Shown: piece by piece, positions 24,971 to 33,712 of the stretch
Layout: every line of letters starts with the position of its first letter
Numbering within the stretch: position 1 is the stretch's first letter
NCBI GenBank assembly: GCA_027488335.1
Contig: JAIYBU010000163.1
Span: forward strand, 1 to 50,405
Direction: 5' to 3'
DNA: 50,405 nt
Origin: Cytophagaceae bacterium
Lineage (GTDB): Bacteria; Bacteroidota; Bacteroidia; Cytophagales; Spirosomataceae
Program-made: the position numbers and the translations under genes
Notes under the pieces: model-generated
What the model saw: only the letters and a program-made list of their open reading frames with translations
Told to the model about the DNA's origin: nothing
Database searches by the model: none

Positions 24971-25648
24971 TTACGAACTATGACTACTGTGGCTTGAACT
25001 ATGAAAGAAGCCACTACGTCCGCCCGTTGGACGTGCTACTGTGGTGCGAGAATTTCCAATGTTTTGATGAATTTGGCTCGACCTTTTAAACGCATTTGCG
25101 GTGGCATAATAAGTCATCATTCGCATTCCGCTACCATAATGCTGTCGGCGACGATGACGTGACGTGTCTGTCTTAGTGCTTGAGCTTTGAGCAACGCCAT
25201 TGACATCGGGGCGATAGGTGGCATAATTCGGACTCATCGTTTTGGCTAATAAATAACCCATTCCACCAAACAAAAGAGCATTTGAGAGGTTACTGCTTTG
25301 CCCGATTGTATTAGGATTCGACTTTACTTCGCTGTCGATAAGCCCTTGCACAACTTTGGGTGATAGGCTATCTTTTTTACCATTAAGATAACTTACGATA
25401 GCCACCGAACTATCTATGGCTACCTCTTTTTCATCGGTGATTTTGAAAACACCTTTTGAAGTTTCTGAAATGTACGTTTTTACACCTTTGGTATAAACTT
25501 CTTCGTATTCATACGCTTCTTCGTTGGAGCTATCGCTGCCGCAACTTTGGAGTGCAATACTGTTTCCCATAATTGTGAGAGCAATTGTACTACTAATGGT
25601 AATATCTTTAGCTTTTTTGATAAAAGTTTTTTTGCTGGTAGGAGTCAT
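24971..25648 (-). CDS. Hypothetical lipoprotein with Ser/His-rich C-terminal tail
   Basis: 225 aa. A long basic N-terminus leads into a hydrophobic segment and a probable lipidation site at C36 (IALQSC). The middle has alternating polar and glycine-rich sequence (LLFGGMGYLLAKTMSPNYATYRP), then a basic stretch (TSRHRRRQHYGSG), and it ends in FFHSSSHSSHSS. It is the upstream partner of the ligase at 23717, the same order as ygiB (DUF1190 lipoprotein) and ygiC in E. coli; low-complexity glycine/serine C-termini are also seen in DUF1190 proteins. Homology is not proven by eye. Confidence 0.7.
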   Translation of the reverse strand: MTPTSKKTFIKKAKDITISSTIALTIMGNSIALQSCGSDSSNEEAYEYEEVYTKGVKTYISETSKGVFKITDEKEVAIDSSVAIVSYLNGKKDSLSPKVVQGLIDSEVKSNPNTIGQSSNLSNALLFGGMGYLLAKTMSPNYATYRPDVNGVAQSSSTKTDTSRHRRRQHYGSGMRMMTYYATANAFKRSSQIHQNIGNSRTTVARPTGGRSGFFHSSSHSSHSS

Positions 25649-25775
25649 TTTTTGATAGTATAAGAGCGGTTTAGTAAATTTTATGTCAAATATTTGGTAA
25701 ATGCTGCAATTAAGAAAGAATCTTGGTAGGAATGGTTATTTTTCCTTGTAATTTGGTGTTTTTCTTGGACAATTT

Positions 25776-26675
25776 ATGAAGTATTTTCTGTTTTTGATAG
25801 TTGTAGGGTTTGGGAAGGTTGTAGCTCAAAATCCATACATACAGGTGCTGGGTGTGGCACAGGATGGCGGATTTCCGCAGGCAAATTGCCAAAAAGAATG
25901 TTGTAAGGCTGTTTTTGAAGGTAAAACTGCACGTCAGTTTGTTTCATGTATAGCGGTTGTTGACCCAATTTCAAAACAACAGTGGCTATTTGATGCTACA
26001 CCAGATTTTACGCAGCAATTACATTTACTCAATAATCCCGTACCTCAAAACTTGGGTATTTTTCTGACTCACGCCCATATTGGGCATTATACGGGTATGA
26101 TGTATTTGGGAAGGGAAGCAATGGGAGCGAGCCAAGTGAAGGTTTATGCCATGCCCAAAATGAAAAATTTTATCGAAAAAAATGGCCCGTGGAGTCAGTT
26201 GGTGGCTTTGAAAAACATTGATTTACAGCCAATTAAAGAAGATTCGGTTATTGTCTTGAACGAACGCATTAGCGTACAGGCTTTCAAGGTGCCACACCGA
26301 GATGAGTTTTCGGAAACGGTTGGTTATAAGGTATTTACGGCGAATAAAAGTTTAATTTTTATTCCTGATATTGATAAATGGCAAAAGTGGAATCGAAGTT
26401 TAGAAGAAATCATAAAATCGGTTGATTATGCGTTTTTAGATGGCACTTTTTATAAAGATGGAGAAATAAATCGTCCGATGAGCGAAGTGCCGCACCCGTT
26501 TGTAACCGAAACGATGGATTTATTAAAAAATCAGTCAAGTATCGAAAAAGCCAAGGTGCATTTCATACATTTCAATCATACAAACCCTGTAATGAACCCT
26601 AAATCTTTGGAAAACAAAGAAGTTAGACAGAAAGGCTTTAAAGTAGCTTTTCAGGGGGAGAGAGTAGAGCTGTAA
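25776..26675 (+). CDS. PqqB-like metallo-beta-lactamase-fold hydrolase, exported
   Basis: 299 aa with a cleavable signal peptide (about residues 1-18). The opening GVAQDGGFPQANCQKECC matches the PqqB family, including clustered cysteines (C38, C42, C43) that bind structural zinc there. The metallo-beta-lactamase HxHxDH motif is altered to H99-A-H101-I-G-H104, with Gly in place of the usual Asp; later ligands PHRDE, FIPDID and HFNHTNP are visible. PQQ synthesis genes are absent here and PqqB itself is cytoplasmic, so a distinct periplasmic hydrolase is more likely than a PQQ role. Confidence 0.8.
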   Translation: MKYFLFLIVVGFGKVVAQNPYIQVLGVAQDGGFPQANCQKECCKAVFEGKTARQFVSCIAVVDPISKQQWLFDATPDFTQQLHLLNNPVPQNLGIFLTHAHIGHYTGMMYLGREAMGASQVKVYAMPKMKNFIEKNGPWSQLVALKNIDLQPIKEDSVIVLNERISVQAFKVPHRDEFSETVGYKVFTANKSLIFIPDIDKWQKWNRSLEEIIKSVDYAFLDGTFYKDGEINRPMSEVPHPFVTETMDLLKNQSSIEKAKVHFIHFNHTNPVMNPKSLENKEVRQKGFKVAFQGERVEL

Positions 26676-26693
26676 TCTGATAAAACTATACAT

Positions 26694-27401
26694 ATGGACA
26701 AAAAACGCCGCACATTACTCATCATTATATCAATCGTTGGTTGGACTGCTATTGGTGGTTTAGGTTGGTATTTTATCAATAGTTATACGTCCAAGCCCAA
26801 AAAGGTTCGAGGTGTAGCTGAATATGACACCCTTATTCAGCCAACTCATTACAAAACGATTGCTTCGCAGGCCTTCAAAAACGTAATATTCGAAACCGAC
26901 TTAGGCCCCGTACAAATTTATTTTGAACCGAGCGTAAAACATTTGGTAAAATTTCATCAATCATATCTGAAATATGTAGATATGACATACAGAGGAGATA
27001 CATTGGTGATTTATGCCAAGAAAACACCTAAATCGACCAAAGAAGAGCCTGTTTTTAAGCAAATTTATGTATATACCCCCGATATAAAGTATTATAGAGG
27101 CGAGGCCAGTCAGACAACATTTTCGTATTTTAATATTGAGCAGCTAAAAGTTGACAGCCGAAGCAGTTGGGTGCGTTTTTATGGGTGTAAAATTGAAAGT
27201 TTAGAACTTCATACCGAGCATCCGAGCAATTATCGCTTAGAAGATAACTCTTATTTTGGCAATGTAAAAGCTGATATTAACGATAATAGTGCCATGACTT
27301 GCCTGAGTTATATTCAAAATGACCTCGTTATCAAAACCAAGAACTTCAAGAAAATAGACCTTAGTAATGAGAATGTGAAGAAGCTAATTGTTGAGAAATA
27401 A
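26694..27401 (+). CDS. Hypothetical membrane-anchored protein with beta-solenoid-like domain
   Basis: 235 aa. An N-terminal anchor helix (about residues 8-29) is followed by an extracytoplasmic region with repeated short strands (KNVIFETDLGPVQIYF, KYVDMTYRGDTLVIYA, EQLKVDSRSSWVRFYGCKIESLELH, KIDLSNENVKKLIVE) resembling DUF2807 (putative adhesin, head-GIN) domains. That assignment is tentative. It begins 18 bp after the PqqB-like gene, so the two are probably co-transcribed; it ends in a strong terminator. Confidence 0.7.
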   Translation: MDKKRRTLLIIISIVGWTAIGGLGWYFINSYTSKPKKVRGVAEYDTLIQPTHYKTIASQAFKNVIFETDLGPVQIYFEPSVKHLVKFHQSYLKYVDMTYRGDTLVIYAKKTPKSTKEEPVFKQIYVYTPDIKYYRGEASQTTFSYFNIEQLKVDSRSSWVRFYGCKIESLELHTEHPSNYRLEDNSYFGNVKADINDNSAMTCLSYIQNDLVIKTKNFKKIDLSNENVKKLIVEK

Positions 27402-27408
27402 ATAACAG

Positions 27409-27445
27409 AACCAGTAAGGTCTTAAAAAAATAGACCTTACTGGTT
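27409..27445. terminator. Bidirectional terminator
   Basis: Perfect 14-bp stem AACCAGTAAGGTCT / AGACCTTACTGGTT around a 9-nt A-rich loop, between the convergent genes ending at 27401 and 27456. Confidence 0.88.
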
Positions 27446-27455
27446 TTCAGAGCAA

Positions 27456-30400
27456 TCACACACTCGGTGGTAACAATTTATACATCACAGGTGTAACGAT
27501 TCTGGTCAGGACCAATGAAGAAATTAATCCGCCAACAATCACCAAAGCCAAGGGTGAATAAAGCGGTGAGTGTTCCATGATGAGCGGAATCATACCACCG
27601 ATTGCTGTCATTGTCGTCAGTACGATTGGAATAAATCTTGTTTCGCCAGCCTCTTCGATGGCTTCATCAATACTCAAACCCTTTTCTTTTCGCAAGAAAT
27701 TAGTATAATCTACGAGCAAGATGGAGTTTTTTACCTCAATTCCTGCCAAAGCAATGATTCCCACAACAGCAGTAAAAGAAAGGGAATTTCCTGTGAAAAG
27801 TAAAATCAAAATCGCCCCAATCATTCCGAGCGGAATGACTGAAAGTACAATAAAGGTGCTTTTGAAGGTCTTAAATTCCAGAATCAAAATGGCGATAATT
27901 CCAAAAATGGTGATGATGATAATGGTGCCAAGTCCACCAAAAGTTTCTGCCGAACGCTCCACTTCTCCCGCCATTTTAAACTCATAACCTTTCGGAAGTT
28001 TGATTTGATTGAGTTTTTTAACGGCCTCTTTCGTCACGTTTGGCGTAAGAAATCCGCTTTTAATGAAAGCCGAAACTGTTGAGTATCTATCTCGGTCATA
28101 GTGATTAATTCTATTCGGTGAAGTCTCGAAACCAACCGTTGCCAACTGGCTCAAGGGTACGAGCGTTCCCATTTGATTGGCCACAAATACTTTCGAGAAC
28201 ACATCCATACTTGGGCGTTGATTACGTGGCAAGCTCACATTAAGGTTCATTTCTTCTCCTTCTTTTTCTTTGTAAATCCCCATGTTTACGCCCGCAATTC
28301 CCATTCTGATAGTGCGGTCAATATCAACCGTCGGAATGCCCAACATTCCTGCTTTATCTTTGTTGATGTTTACCCTTAAATCTACATTTTGTGCCGAAAG
28401 TGCATTATTTACGTAGATTGTGCCTTTTGTGTCTTTGAATGCTTGTTCTACTTTTGCTGAAATAACTCGCAGTGAATCAAGGTTTTCGCCCATAATTCTG
28501 ACTGCCAAAGGTGCTTCAAAAGGAGCCCCTTGCTCAAACTGAATTACACGGATTTTTGCTCCTGCATACGAGTCGAAGATGCCTCTCAATTTATCAATAA
28601 ATTGTTCTCGCTCGGGTACTTCGATTTTATCTTGAAGCTGTACAAAAAGTTGTGAATAATTAGAAAGTGTCCCGCCTACGGGTAAGGTATTATAATAAAT
28701 TCTCGGATTACTTTTGCCAACGTTTGTTGCAAAATTCTTAACGATTTTATGTTTTAAAAGTTCCTTTTCTACGAAACGAGCTGCTTTATCGGTTTCGGAT
28801 AGGCTTGTGCCAAGCGGCGTTTCGATGTTTATCAAAAACTGTGGTTTTTCTGAACGAGGGAAAACACTCATACCTACAATTGGAATCAAGGCCAAACTTC
28901 CTGCAAAAATTAAAACAGCTATTAAAAGTGCAGTTTTGGGATATGAAAGTGCTTTATGCAATACTTTTCGGTATGAACCTTCGATGCCTTTTTTCATCAA
29001 ACGCAAGACAATATTTTCGCCGTGTTCTTCACGAGGCATCAATTGACTTGCCAAAAATGGAACAATTGTTAGCGAAACAAAAAGCGATGCAATGATGGTC
29101 ATAATAACGGCCATCGGTAAACTTCGGATAAAATCTCCTGCCGATTCGGGTAGAAAACAGAGTGGTAAAAAAGCAAAAATCAAAGTTGCCGTACAGCCCA
29201 AAACCGCCAAACTGATTTGTTTAGTGGCTTCAATGGCGGCTTCTCGACGAGGCATTCCCGTTCGGAGGAATCGGGCGATGTTTTCGACAACAACGATTGA
29301 ATCATCAACCAATAAGCCAAGGGCGATTACAAGTCCGACTACGCTTAATTGATTGATACCAAAACCTGCTAAATCGAGCATCGTTAAGCCAATAGCTAAC
29401 GATAAAGGGATGGAAATCATTACGATGATGGCAGGACGAATGCCCAATGGAATGAGCGTGATTAGTACCAACAAAATGGCAATACCGAAGTCACGAGCCA
29501 AACCAAACAAACGAGTTGAAACACTTTTTACTTGGTCGAAACTTTGCTCAAATTTGATGTCTGGCGGTAAGTTTTTAGCAAAATCATCAATGATTGGGCG
29601 AATTTCTTCGCCAGTTTTGAAGATATTGCTGCCGTCTTTCATAGTGGCGGTTACGAAAACTGCTCTTTTCCCATTTAGGCGTGCTAAATAATTTTCTTCT
29701 TCGTAATCAAATTTTACATCGGCAATATCTCTTAAATACGTGACGGTTGTACCTGACGAACTCACGATTGTACTTTTTATTTCATCTAAGTTTTCGTAGC
29801 TCCCCGAAGTTTTTACACTAAATTTTCGACTTCCTATTTCGATATTTCCTGCGGGAATATTGGCATTTTCTGACTGAATCGCTCCTAAAACTCGGTTTAG
29901 TGGGATTCGGAATTGTGCCATTTTATCTAAATTGACCGAAATCGTAACCTGTTGTTTAGGAAATGCCCAAATTTCAGACGTTTTTATTGATTTTACTTTC
30001 AATAATTTGTCTTTCAGATTATCGGCTTCTTTTTCTAAATCCTTGTACGGTGTAGTTTCCGACATCAACGCACATTGAATGATGTTGACTCCTTCGGGCG
30101 TAAAACGCAGTACATCCATGCTGTAAATATCGGCAGGAAGTTTGCTGCGAATGGAGTTTAGCTCACGCACAACCTCATTGTATTTATCGTCAGGGTTGAT
30201 GGAATGAACAAACTCCAAACGAATTTGAGCCACACCTTCATCTGATGTAGAAATAACTTTTTTAATATCGCTGATTTCGGACATTTTATCTTCAATCGGA
30301 TTGACGATGAGTTTTTCCATATCGGCAGGTGAAGTACCTGGGTAAACCACTACGATACTATTGAAAGTCGCCTTCAAAGCTGGGTCTTCGGCTTTGGGCA

Positions 30401-30494
30401 TATTGAGCAATGAATTGACTCCAATGGCCATAATCATCACAAAAATGATAATGGTAAACTGGTAGTTTTTGACGGAAAATTCGACTAATTTCAT
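27456..30494 (-). CDS. RND efflux transporter permease (AcrB/CzcA superfamily)
   Basis: 1012 aa inner-membrane proton-antiport pump. It has the twelve-helix RND layout with two large periplasmic loops; helix signatures include VLLITLIPLGIRPAIIVMISIPLSLAIG-type segments, the GLVIALGLLVDDSIVVVENI region with the paired acidic residues of the proton relay, and the second-half FTAVVGIIALAGIEVKNSILLVDY. Overall it is closer to the HAE1/MdtB-like multidrug branch than to metal pumps. Partner genes for the adaptor (30567) and outer-membrane channel (32249) lie upstream, making a complete tripartite system. Confidence 0.93.
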   Translation of the reverse strand: MKLVEFSVKNYQFTIIIFVMIMAIGVNSLLNMPKAEDPALKATFNSIVVVYPGTSPADMEKLIVNPIEDKMSEISDIKKVISTSDEGVAQIRLEFVHSINPDDKYNEVVRELNSIRSKLPADIYSMDVLRFTPEGVNIIQCALMSETTPYKDLEKEADNLKDKLLKVKSIKTSEIWAFPKQQVTISVNLDKMAQFRIPLNRVLGAIQSENANIPAGNIEIGSRKFSVKTSGSYENLDEIKSTIVSSSGTTVTYLRDIADVKFDYEEENYLARLNGKRAVFVTATMKDGSNIFKTGEEIRPIIDDFAKNLPPDIKFEQSFDQVKSVSTRLFGLARDFGIAILLVLITLIPLGIRPAIIVMISIPLSLAIGLTMLDLAGFGINQLSVVGLVIALGLLVDDSIVVVENIARFLRTGMPRREAAIEATKQISLAVLGCTATLIFAFLPLCFLPESAGDFIRSLPMAVIMTIIASLFVSLTIVPFLASQLMPREEHGENIVLRLMKKGIEGSYRKVLHKALSYPKTALLIAVLIFAGSLALIPIVGMSVFPRSEKPQFLINIETPLGTSLSETDKAARFVEKELLKHKIVKNFATNVGKSNPRIYYNTLPVGGTLSNYSQLFVQLQDKIEVPEREQFIDKLRGIFDSYAGAKIRVIQFEQGAPFEAPLAVRIMGENLDSLRVISAKVEQAFKDTKGTIYVNNALSAQNVDLRVNINKDKAGMLGIPTVDIDRTIRMGIAGVNMGIYKEKEGEEMNLNVSLPRNQRPSMDVFSKVFVANQMGTLVPLSQLATVGFETSPNRINHYDRDRYSTVSAFIKSGFLTPNVTKEAVKKLNQIKLPKGYEFKMAGEVERSAETFGGLGTIIIITIFGIIAILILEFKTFKSTFIVLSVIPLGMIGAILILLFTGNSLSFTAVVGIIALAGIEVKNSILLVDYTNFLRKEKGLSIDEAIEEAGETRFIPIVLTTMTAIGGMIPLIMEHSPLYSPLALVIVGGLISSLVLTRIVTPVMYKLLPPSV

Positions 30495-30505
30495 AACACC
30501 CCAAA

Positions 30506-30517
30506 CCCCTAAAGGGG
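30506..30517. repeat. CCCCTAAAGGGG palindrome (first)
   Basis: Perfect 12-bp near-palindrome CCCCTAAAGGGG in the gap between the adaptor and pump genes, followed by CTTTTTATTT. The related copy at 30562 is inverted. Confidence 0.55.
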
Positions 30518-30561
30518 CTTTTTATTTAAAAGTTTATAAAATAATTATTGTATAATTTATT

Positions 30562-30573
30562 CCCCTTTAGGGG
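30562..30573. repeat. CCCCTTTAGGGG palindrome (second), overlapping the adaptor stop codon
   Basis: Inverse of the 30506 copy. The adaptor stop codon TAA (30567-30569) is the centre of the palindrome, and the last codons of that gene (ending AADRP) are made of the adjoining repeat-like GC-rich DNA. Confidence 0.55.
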
Positions 30574-31628
30574 CGGTCCGCCGCAACGGTTGGGGTTACT
30601 TTAACTTTACTTTTATCACTCAGAAAATTTGCTCCTTTCGTTACAATCTGCGTGCCTTCACTTATGCCTGAAATGACGGCAACGCTATTGCCAAAAATAC
30701 TTCCAATATTGACTGGAATCTTGCTAACTGATTGATTTGTAGTGTTGTAAGCATATACAAACGCTGTATTTTTATCGGCTTCAACTACTGCTTCGATTGG
30801 AACTGCTAGCGTTGAAGCACCTTTTCCTGTCGATATTTCGGCTTTGGCTACGAAGCCAGAAATGAGTTTTTTGCCATTGGGTTGAATCTGTAATTCGGCC
30901 TCGAAAGTACCTGTAGCAGGGTTTACGGTTTGAGCAATTTGTGTGATTCGGGCTTGAAAAATTTCGTTTGGATAAGCATCTAAATAGACGCTTGCCACAT
31001 CTCCTATTTTTACCTTTACTACATCACGGTCGGCCAAACCTACGTTCATGATATAAGCATTTTCGCCCGTGCCGAGAATAAATGCGGGTGCAAATGGTGT
31101 GATAAGTTCGCCTTGTTCAGAGATTTTTCTTAGAATACGGCCACTGGTTGGGGCGTAAATTCTTGAAAGCTTTTGGTTAAATTCGGCCACTTGCACGCTT
31201 TGCTTGGCTACATCAAAGCCTGTGGTAGCATCTTGTACGTTGGTGAGGGTAGCTGCCTCATCGGCGTAGAGTTTTTTTACACGCTCTAAATCTCTTTCCG
31301 ATTTTTCTAATCCTAATTTAGCTTGACGAACCTGAGCATCAATTTCTGATAAATCGAGTTCGGCCAAAAGCTGCCCTTCTTTTACAAACTGTCCTTCTTG
31401 CACATACACACGGCGAATCATTCCGCCAGTTTTGAAAGCCAATTTCATTTCTGATTTTGAGGAAAGGACACCACTTGCAATGATTGGTTCGCTTAAAGAT
31501 TTTCGACTAACTGGCTGAATTTCAACCGTCAGAATTTCTTCGGCTTCTGCTTTTTTTGTTTCTTGTTTTTTGCCACAACTTGCTATGAATAAGGTAGTTG
31601 CGATAAGTATGGAAGTATAACTTTTCAT
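30567..31628 (-). CDS. RND efflux periplasmic adaptor (membrane fusion) lipoprotein
   Basis: 353 aa. Lipobox cysteine C18 (LFIASC). The order is HlyD/AcrA-like: biotinyl-lipoyl half-motif (TGGMIRRVYVQEGQFVKEGQLLAELD), helical hairpin (residues about 85-145), second lipoyl half (APTSGRILRKISEQGELI), beta-barrel and membrane-proximal domains. It would bridge pump and TolC channel. The C-terminus (VTPTVAADRP) seems to be derived from a GC-rich intergenic repeat that also provides the stop codon, so the original end may have been replaced. Confidence 0.93.
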   Translation of the reverse strand: MKSYTSILIATTLFIASCGKKQETKKAEAEEILTVEIQPVSRKSLSEPIIASGVLSSKSEMKLAFKTGGMIRRVYVQEGQFVKEGQLLAELDLSEIDAQVRQAKLGLEKSERDLERVKKLYADEAATLTNVQDATTGFDVAKQSVQVAEFNQKLSRIYAPTSGRILRKISEQGELITPFAPAFILGTGENAYIMNVGLADRDVVKVKIGDVASVYLDAYPNEIFQARITQIAQTVNPATGTFEAELQIQPNGKKLISGFVAKAEISTGKGASTLAVPIEAVVEADKNTAFVYAYNTTNQSVSKIPVNIGSIFGNSVAVISGISEGTQIVTKGANFLSDKSKVKVTPTVAADRP

Positions 31629-31636
31629 ATATTTTT

Positions 31637-32215
31637 CTATTTATGTTCAAAACCTAATTTTTCTAATTTCTTTAACCAATTGGCTCGGTAGCTATCTTTT
31701 GCTAATCGAATCGGTCCAATTGTAGTGGTGCGGACTGGTTTTATTCCTACAAAATGAAAGGTTAATTGCTTGACTGCGTGATAACTCGGACGTCCGTAAT
31801 AAAGCCAATAAAACCAAGCTGGTTGGTCGAGTGTGCTAATTATATGTCCTGTTCGACCTGACAGAAGTTTTTTCCACCACAATGAATTTTCGATTTTTTC
31901 GTAGGCGATGCCAGGCAAAAAAATTCTATCAAAAAAGCCTTTCAGTATCGCAGGAATAGAACCCCACCAAACTGGATAAAATAATACGATATGTTCTGCC
32001 CACTTGATTTTTTCGATAGATGTGAGCAAATCTTGTTCTAATTCAGTGCGTTTTCGGTAGCCAAATTGTAAGTTTGGATTAAACTGTAACTCTCGAACGA
32101 TGATTTCTTTAACTTCTGCTCCTGAAGCAATTGCTCCTTTTTTATAGGCTTCATAAAGAGCAGCATTGAAACTTTCGGCATCGGGATGTCCTTGAATGAG
32201 TACTATCTTTTTCAT
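31637..32215 (-). CDS. NAD(P)H:quinone oxidoreductase, flavodoxin-like fold (MdaB/KefF/NQO type)
   Basis: 192 aa FMN/FAD-binding reductase: GHPDAESFNAALY at the phosphate-binding loop, HIVLFYPVWWGSIPAILKGFFDRIFLPGIAY (the signature aromatic and Gly residues over the isoalloxazine ring), and the C-terminal FVGIKPVRTTTIG. It probably performs two-electron reduction of quinones. It lies inside the efflux operon, 8 bp before the adaptor gene, suggesting a joint response to toxic quinones or phenolics. Confidence 0.88.
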   Translation of the reverse strand: MKKIVLIQGHPDAESFNAALYEAYKKGAIASGAEVKEIIVRELQFNPNLQFGYRKRTELEQDLLTSIEKIKWAEHIVLFYPVWWGSIPAILKGFFDRIFLPGIAYEKIENSLWWKKLLSGRTGHIISTLDQPAWFYWLYYGRPSYHAVKQLTFHFVGIKPVRTTTIGPIRLAKDSYRANWLKKLEKLGFEHK

Positions 32216-32248
32216 AAATAAAAGGCTGTTATAATGGCATGAAAATAT

Positions 32249-33610
32249 TTATTTCACCGCTCCAGCTTTGTCCAAAGCCGCTTGTTTTACCAGAATATCA
32301 TATTTAGCGACCGATTCTTGCAAACGTGCCGTGATGATTTCGTTTGATGCTCGAAGATATTCAATCATAATTGCCTGCCCGTTGTGGTAGCGACTTTCTA
32401 CTATTTTGAAATATTTTTCAGCTTTTGCTGTACCATCTTTTGCAGTATTGAGTGATTTTTTTGCTGCTTCTAACTCAAAATACGCCTGTGAAACTTGTAA
32501 TTGAATCTGTTTTTGTACTTCTTCGAGTTTGGAATCGAGAATATTTTTCTGAATTTTTGCTTGTTGAATCTTAGATTTTTTTTCGTAGCCGTGGTATAAA
32601 TCCCAACTTAAACCTATCTGAATAACTGTGTAGGCTTGATTTTTAAATGTATAGCCAAAGCCTTGAAAACCTACATTTCCGCCTACAAAAACCTGCGGAC
32701 GAATGGCATTCATTTCTTGCAATTTGATGGCATTTTCACTAACTTTTATGTTTGTACGTAGCTGAGAAAGTTCCTGACGATGAGCCAAAGCATCTTCTTT
32801 AATTTGAGCCAAACTACTTGTTGGAGCTGTATAATTTACCAAATTTGTATCGGCTACAATTTCAGTTGAAAAGTCTCGATTCATTAAATAATTCAAGAAA
32901 ACCTGCACAGATTGTCTGTTTTTATCCAAAATCGCTATTTGCTGGTCGAGTTTGCTTACTTCGTATTCGGCTGAGTAAATAATATCTTTAGTTGCTACGT
33001 TGTTTCCGACCAATTTTTCGTTGAGTTTCACAAAATCAGTAAGCAATTTTCGAGACGCATCGAAAATCTTTTGGGCTTCGAGGGTCTGTAAATATTGTAG
33101 GTAGGCTGTTGTGATACTGTAACGGATTTCGTTTTCTAAGACTCGCTTTTTTGCTTCCTGTGCCGAAAGTAAATCCCTCTGAATGAGCAAATTATAGCGA
33201 ATATCAGTATTGAAAATCGGATACTGGAAACTCAGTTTAGTATCATGAAAATTATTGGGAGCAAGTAATTGATTGACGTTTTCGACTTGTGGGAAACTAT
33301 TGGTTTTAGTCAATTGATTGAGCGTAGAATAAACGGGATTCAATAAATCGCCAATCGGAAATTCTAATCTACGGCCTCCCGCTGCCAATGTGTAATTGGG
33401 ATTAAACGTAACTTTGGGCATAAAATTCGCCTTAGCTTGCGTGATATTTTCGGCCGATTTCAAGATTTCAAGACGTTCTTGTTTCAAACCTAAATTTTGT
33501 TGCAAACCTTCTTGAATGTAAGATTCGAGAATGGGAGAATGTGGAACACCGCCCGTTTGTGCGGATGTTCCAAAACAAACAAATAATAAGTAAATGAATA
33601 GCTTTTTCAT
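32249..33610 (-). CDS. TolC family outer membrane efflux protein
   Basis: 453 aa with signal peptide MKKLFIYLLFVCFGTSAQ. Two internally similar halves of long amphipathic helices flank beta-strand segments, the TolC duplicated architecture (ENITQAKANFMPKVTFNPNYTLA in the first half; NAIRPQVFVGGNVGFQGFG and HGYEKKSKIQQAKIQ in the second). It forms the outer-membrane channel for the RND pump. First gene of the pump operon and preceded by a TetR-type half-symmetric site at 33653. Confidence 0.9.
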   Translation of the reverse strand: MKKLFIYLLFVCFGTSAQTGGVPHSPILESYIQEGLQQNLGLKQERLEILKSAENITQAKANFMPKVTFNPNYTLAAGGRRLEFPIGDLLNPVYSTLNQLTKTNSFPQVENVNQLLAPNNFHDTKLSFQYPIFNTDIRYNLLIQRDLLSAQEAKKRVLENEIRYSITTAYLQYLQTLEAQKIFDASRKLLTDFVKLNEKLVGNNVATKDIIYSAEYEVSKLDQQIAILDKNRQSVQVFLNYLMNRDFSTEIVADTNLVNYTAPTSSLAQIKEDALAHRQELSQLRTNIKVSENAIKLQEMNAIRPQVFVGGNVGFQGFGYTFKNQAYTVIQIGLSWDLYHGYEKKSKIQQAKIQKNILDSKLEEVQKQIQLQVSQAYFELEAAKKSLNTAKDGTAKAEKYFKIVESRYHNGQAIMIEYLRASNEIITARLQESVAKYDILVKQAALDKAGAVK

Positions 33611-33652
33611 AAATAATGTACTAATGCTGACGTAATAACCGTCTAATAGTTT

Positions 33653-33667
33653 CTGAACACTGTTAAG
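33653..33667. promoter_or_regulatory. Second candidate TetR operator, upstream of tolC
   Basis: CTGAAC, ACT, GTTAAG: same spacing and 11 of 12 arm bases as the perfect palindrome CTGAAC-GGT-GTTCAG at 34814 in front of tetR. It lies 43 bp upstream of the tolC start codon. Confidence 0.65.
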
Positions 33668-33684
33668 TTATGTTTCTGAAAAAA

Positions 33685-33705
33685 GGTCAGACTATGGGTC
33701 AGACC
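33685..33705 (-). terminator. Terminator after tetR-thioesterase
   Basis: On the minus strand, GGTCTGAC / GTCTGACC pair at 7 of 8 positions (one internal mismatch) and are followed by TTTTTT. It begins 7 bp after the thioesterase stop codon, so the regulator pair probably forms its own transcript. Confidence 0.6.
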
Positions 33706-33712
33706 TCAAAAC

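Noticed and set aside
28714..29691. Several plus-strand ORFs of 68-112 codons opposite the RND gene
   Set aside because: They are antisense to a fully conserved pump gene and rich in Lys/Ile/Ser typical of shadow frames; none has recognisable motifs.
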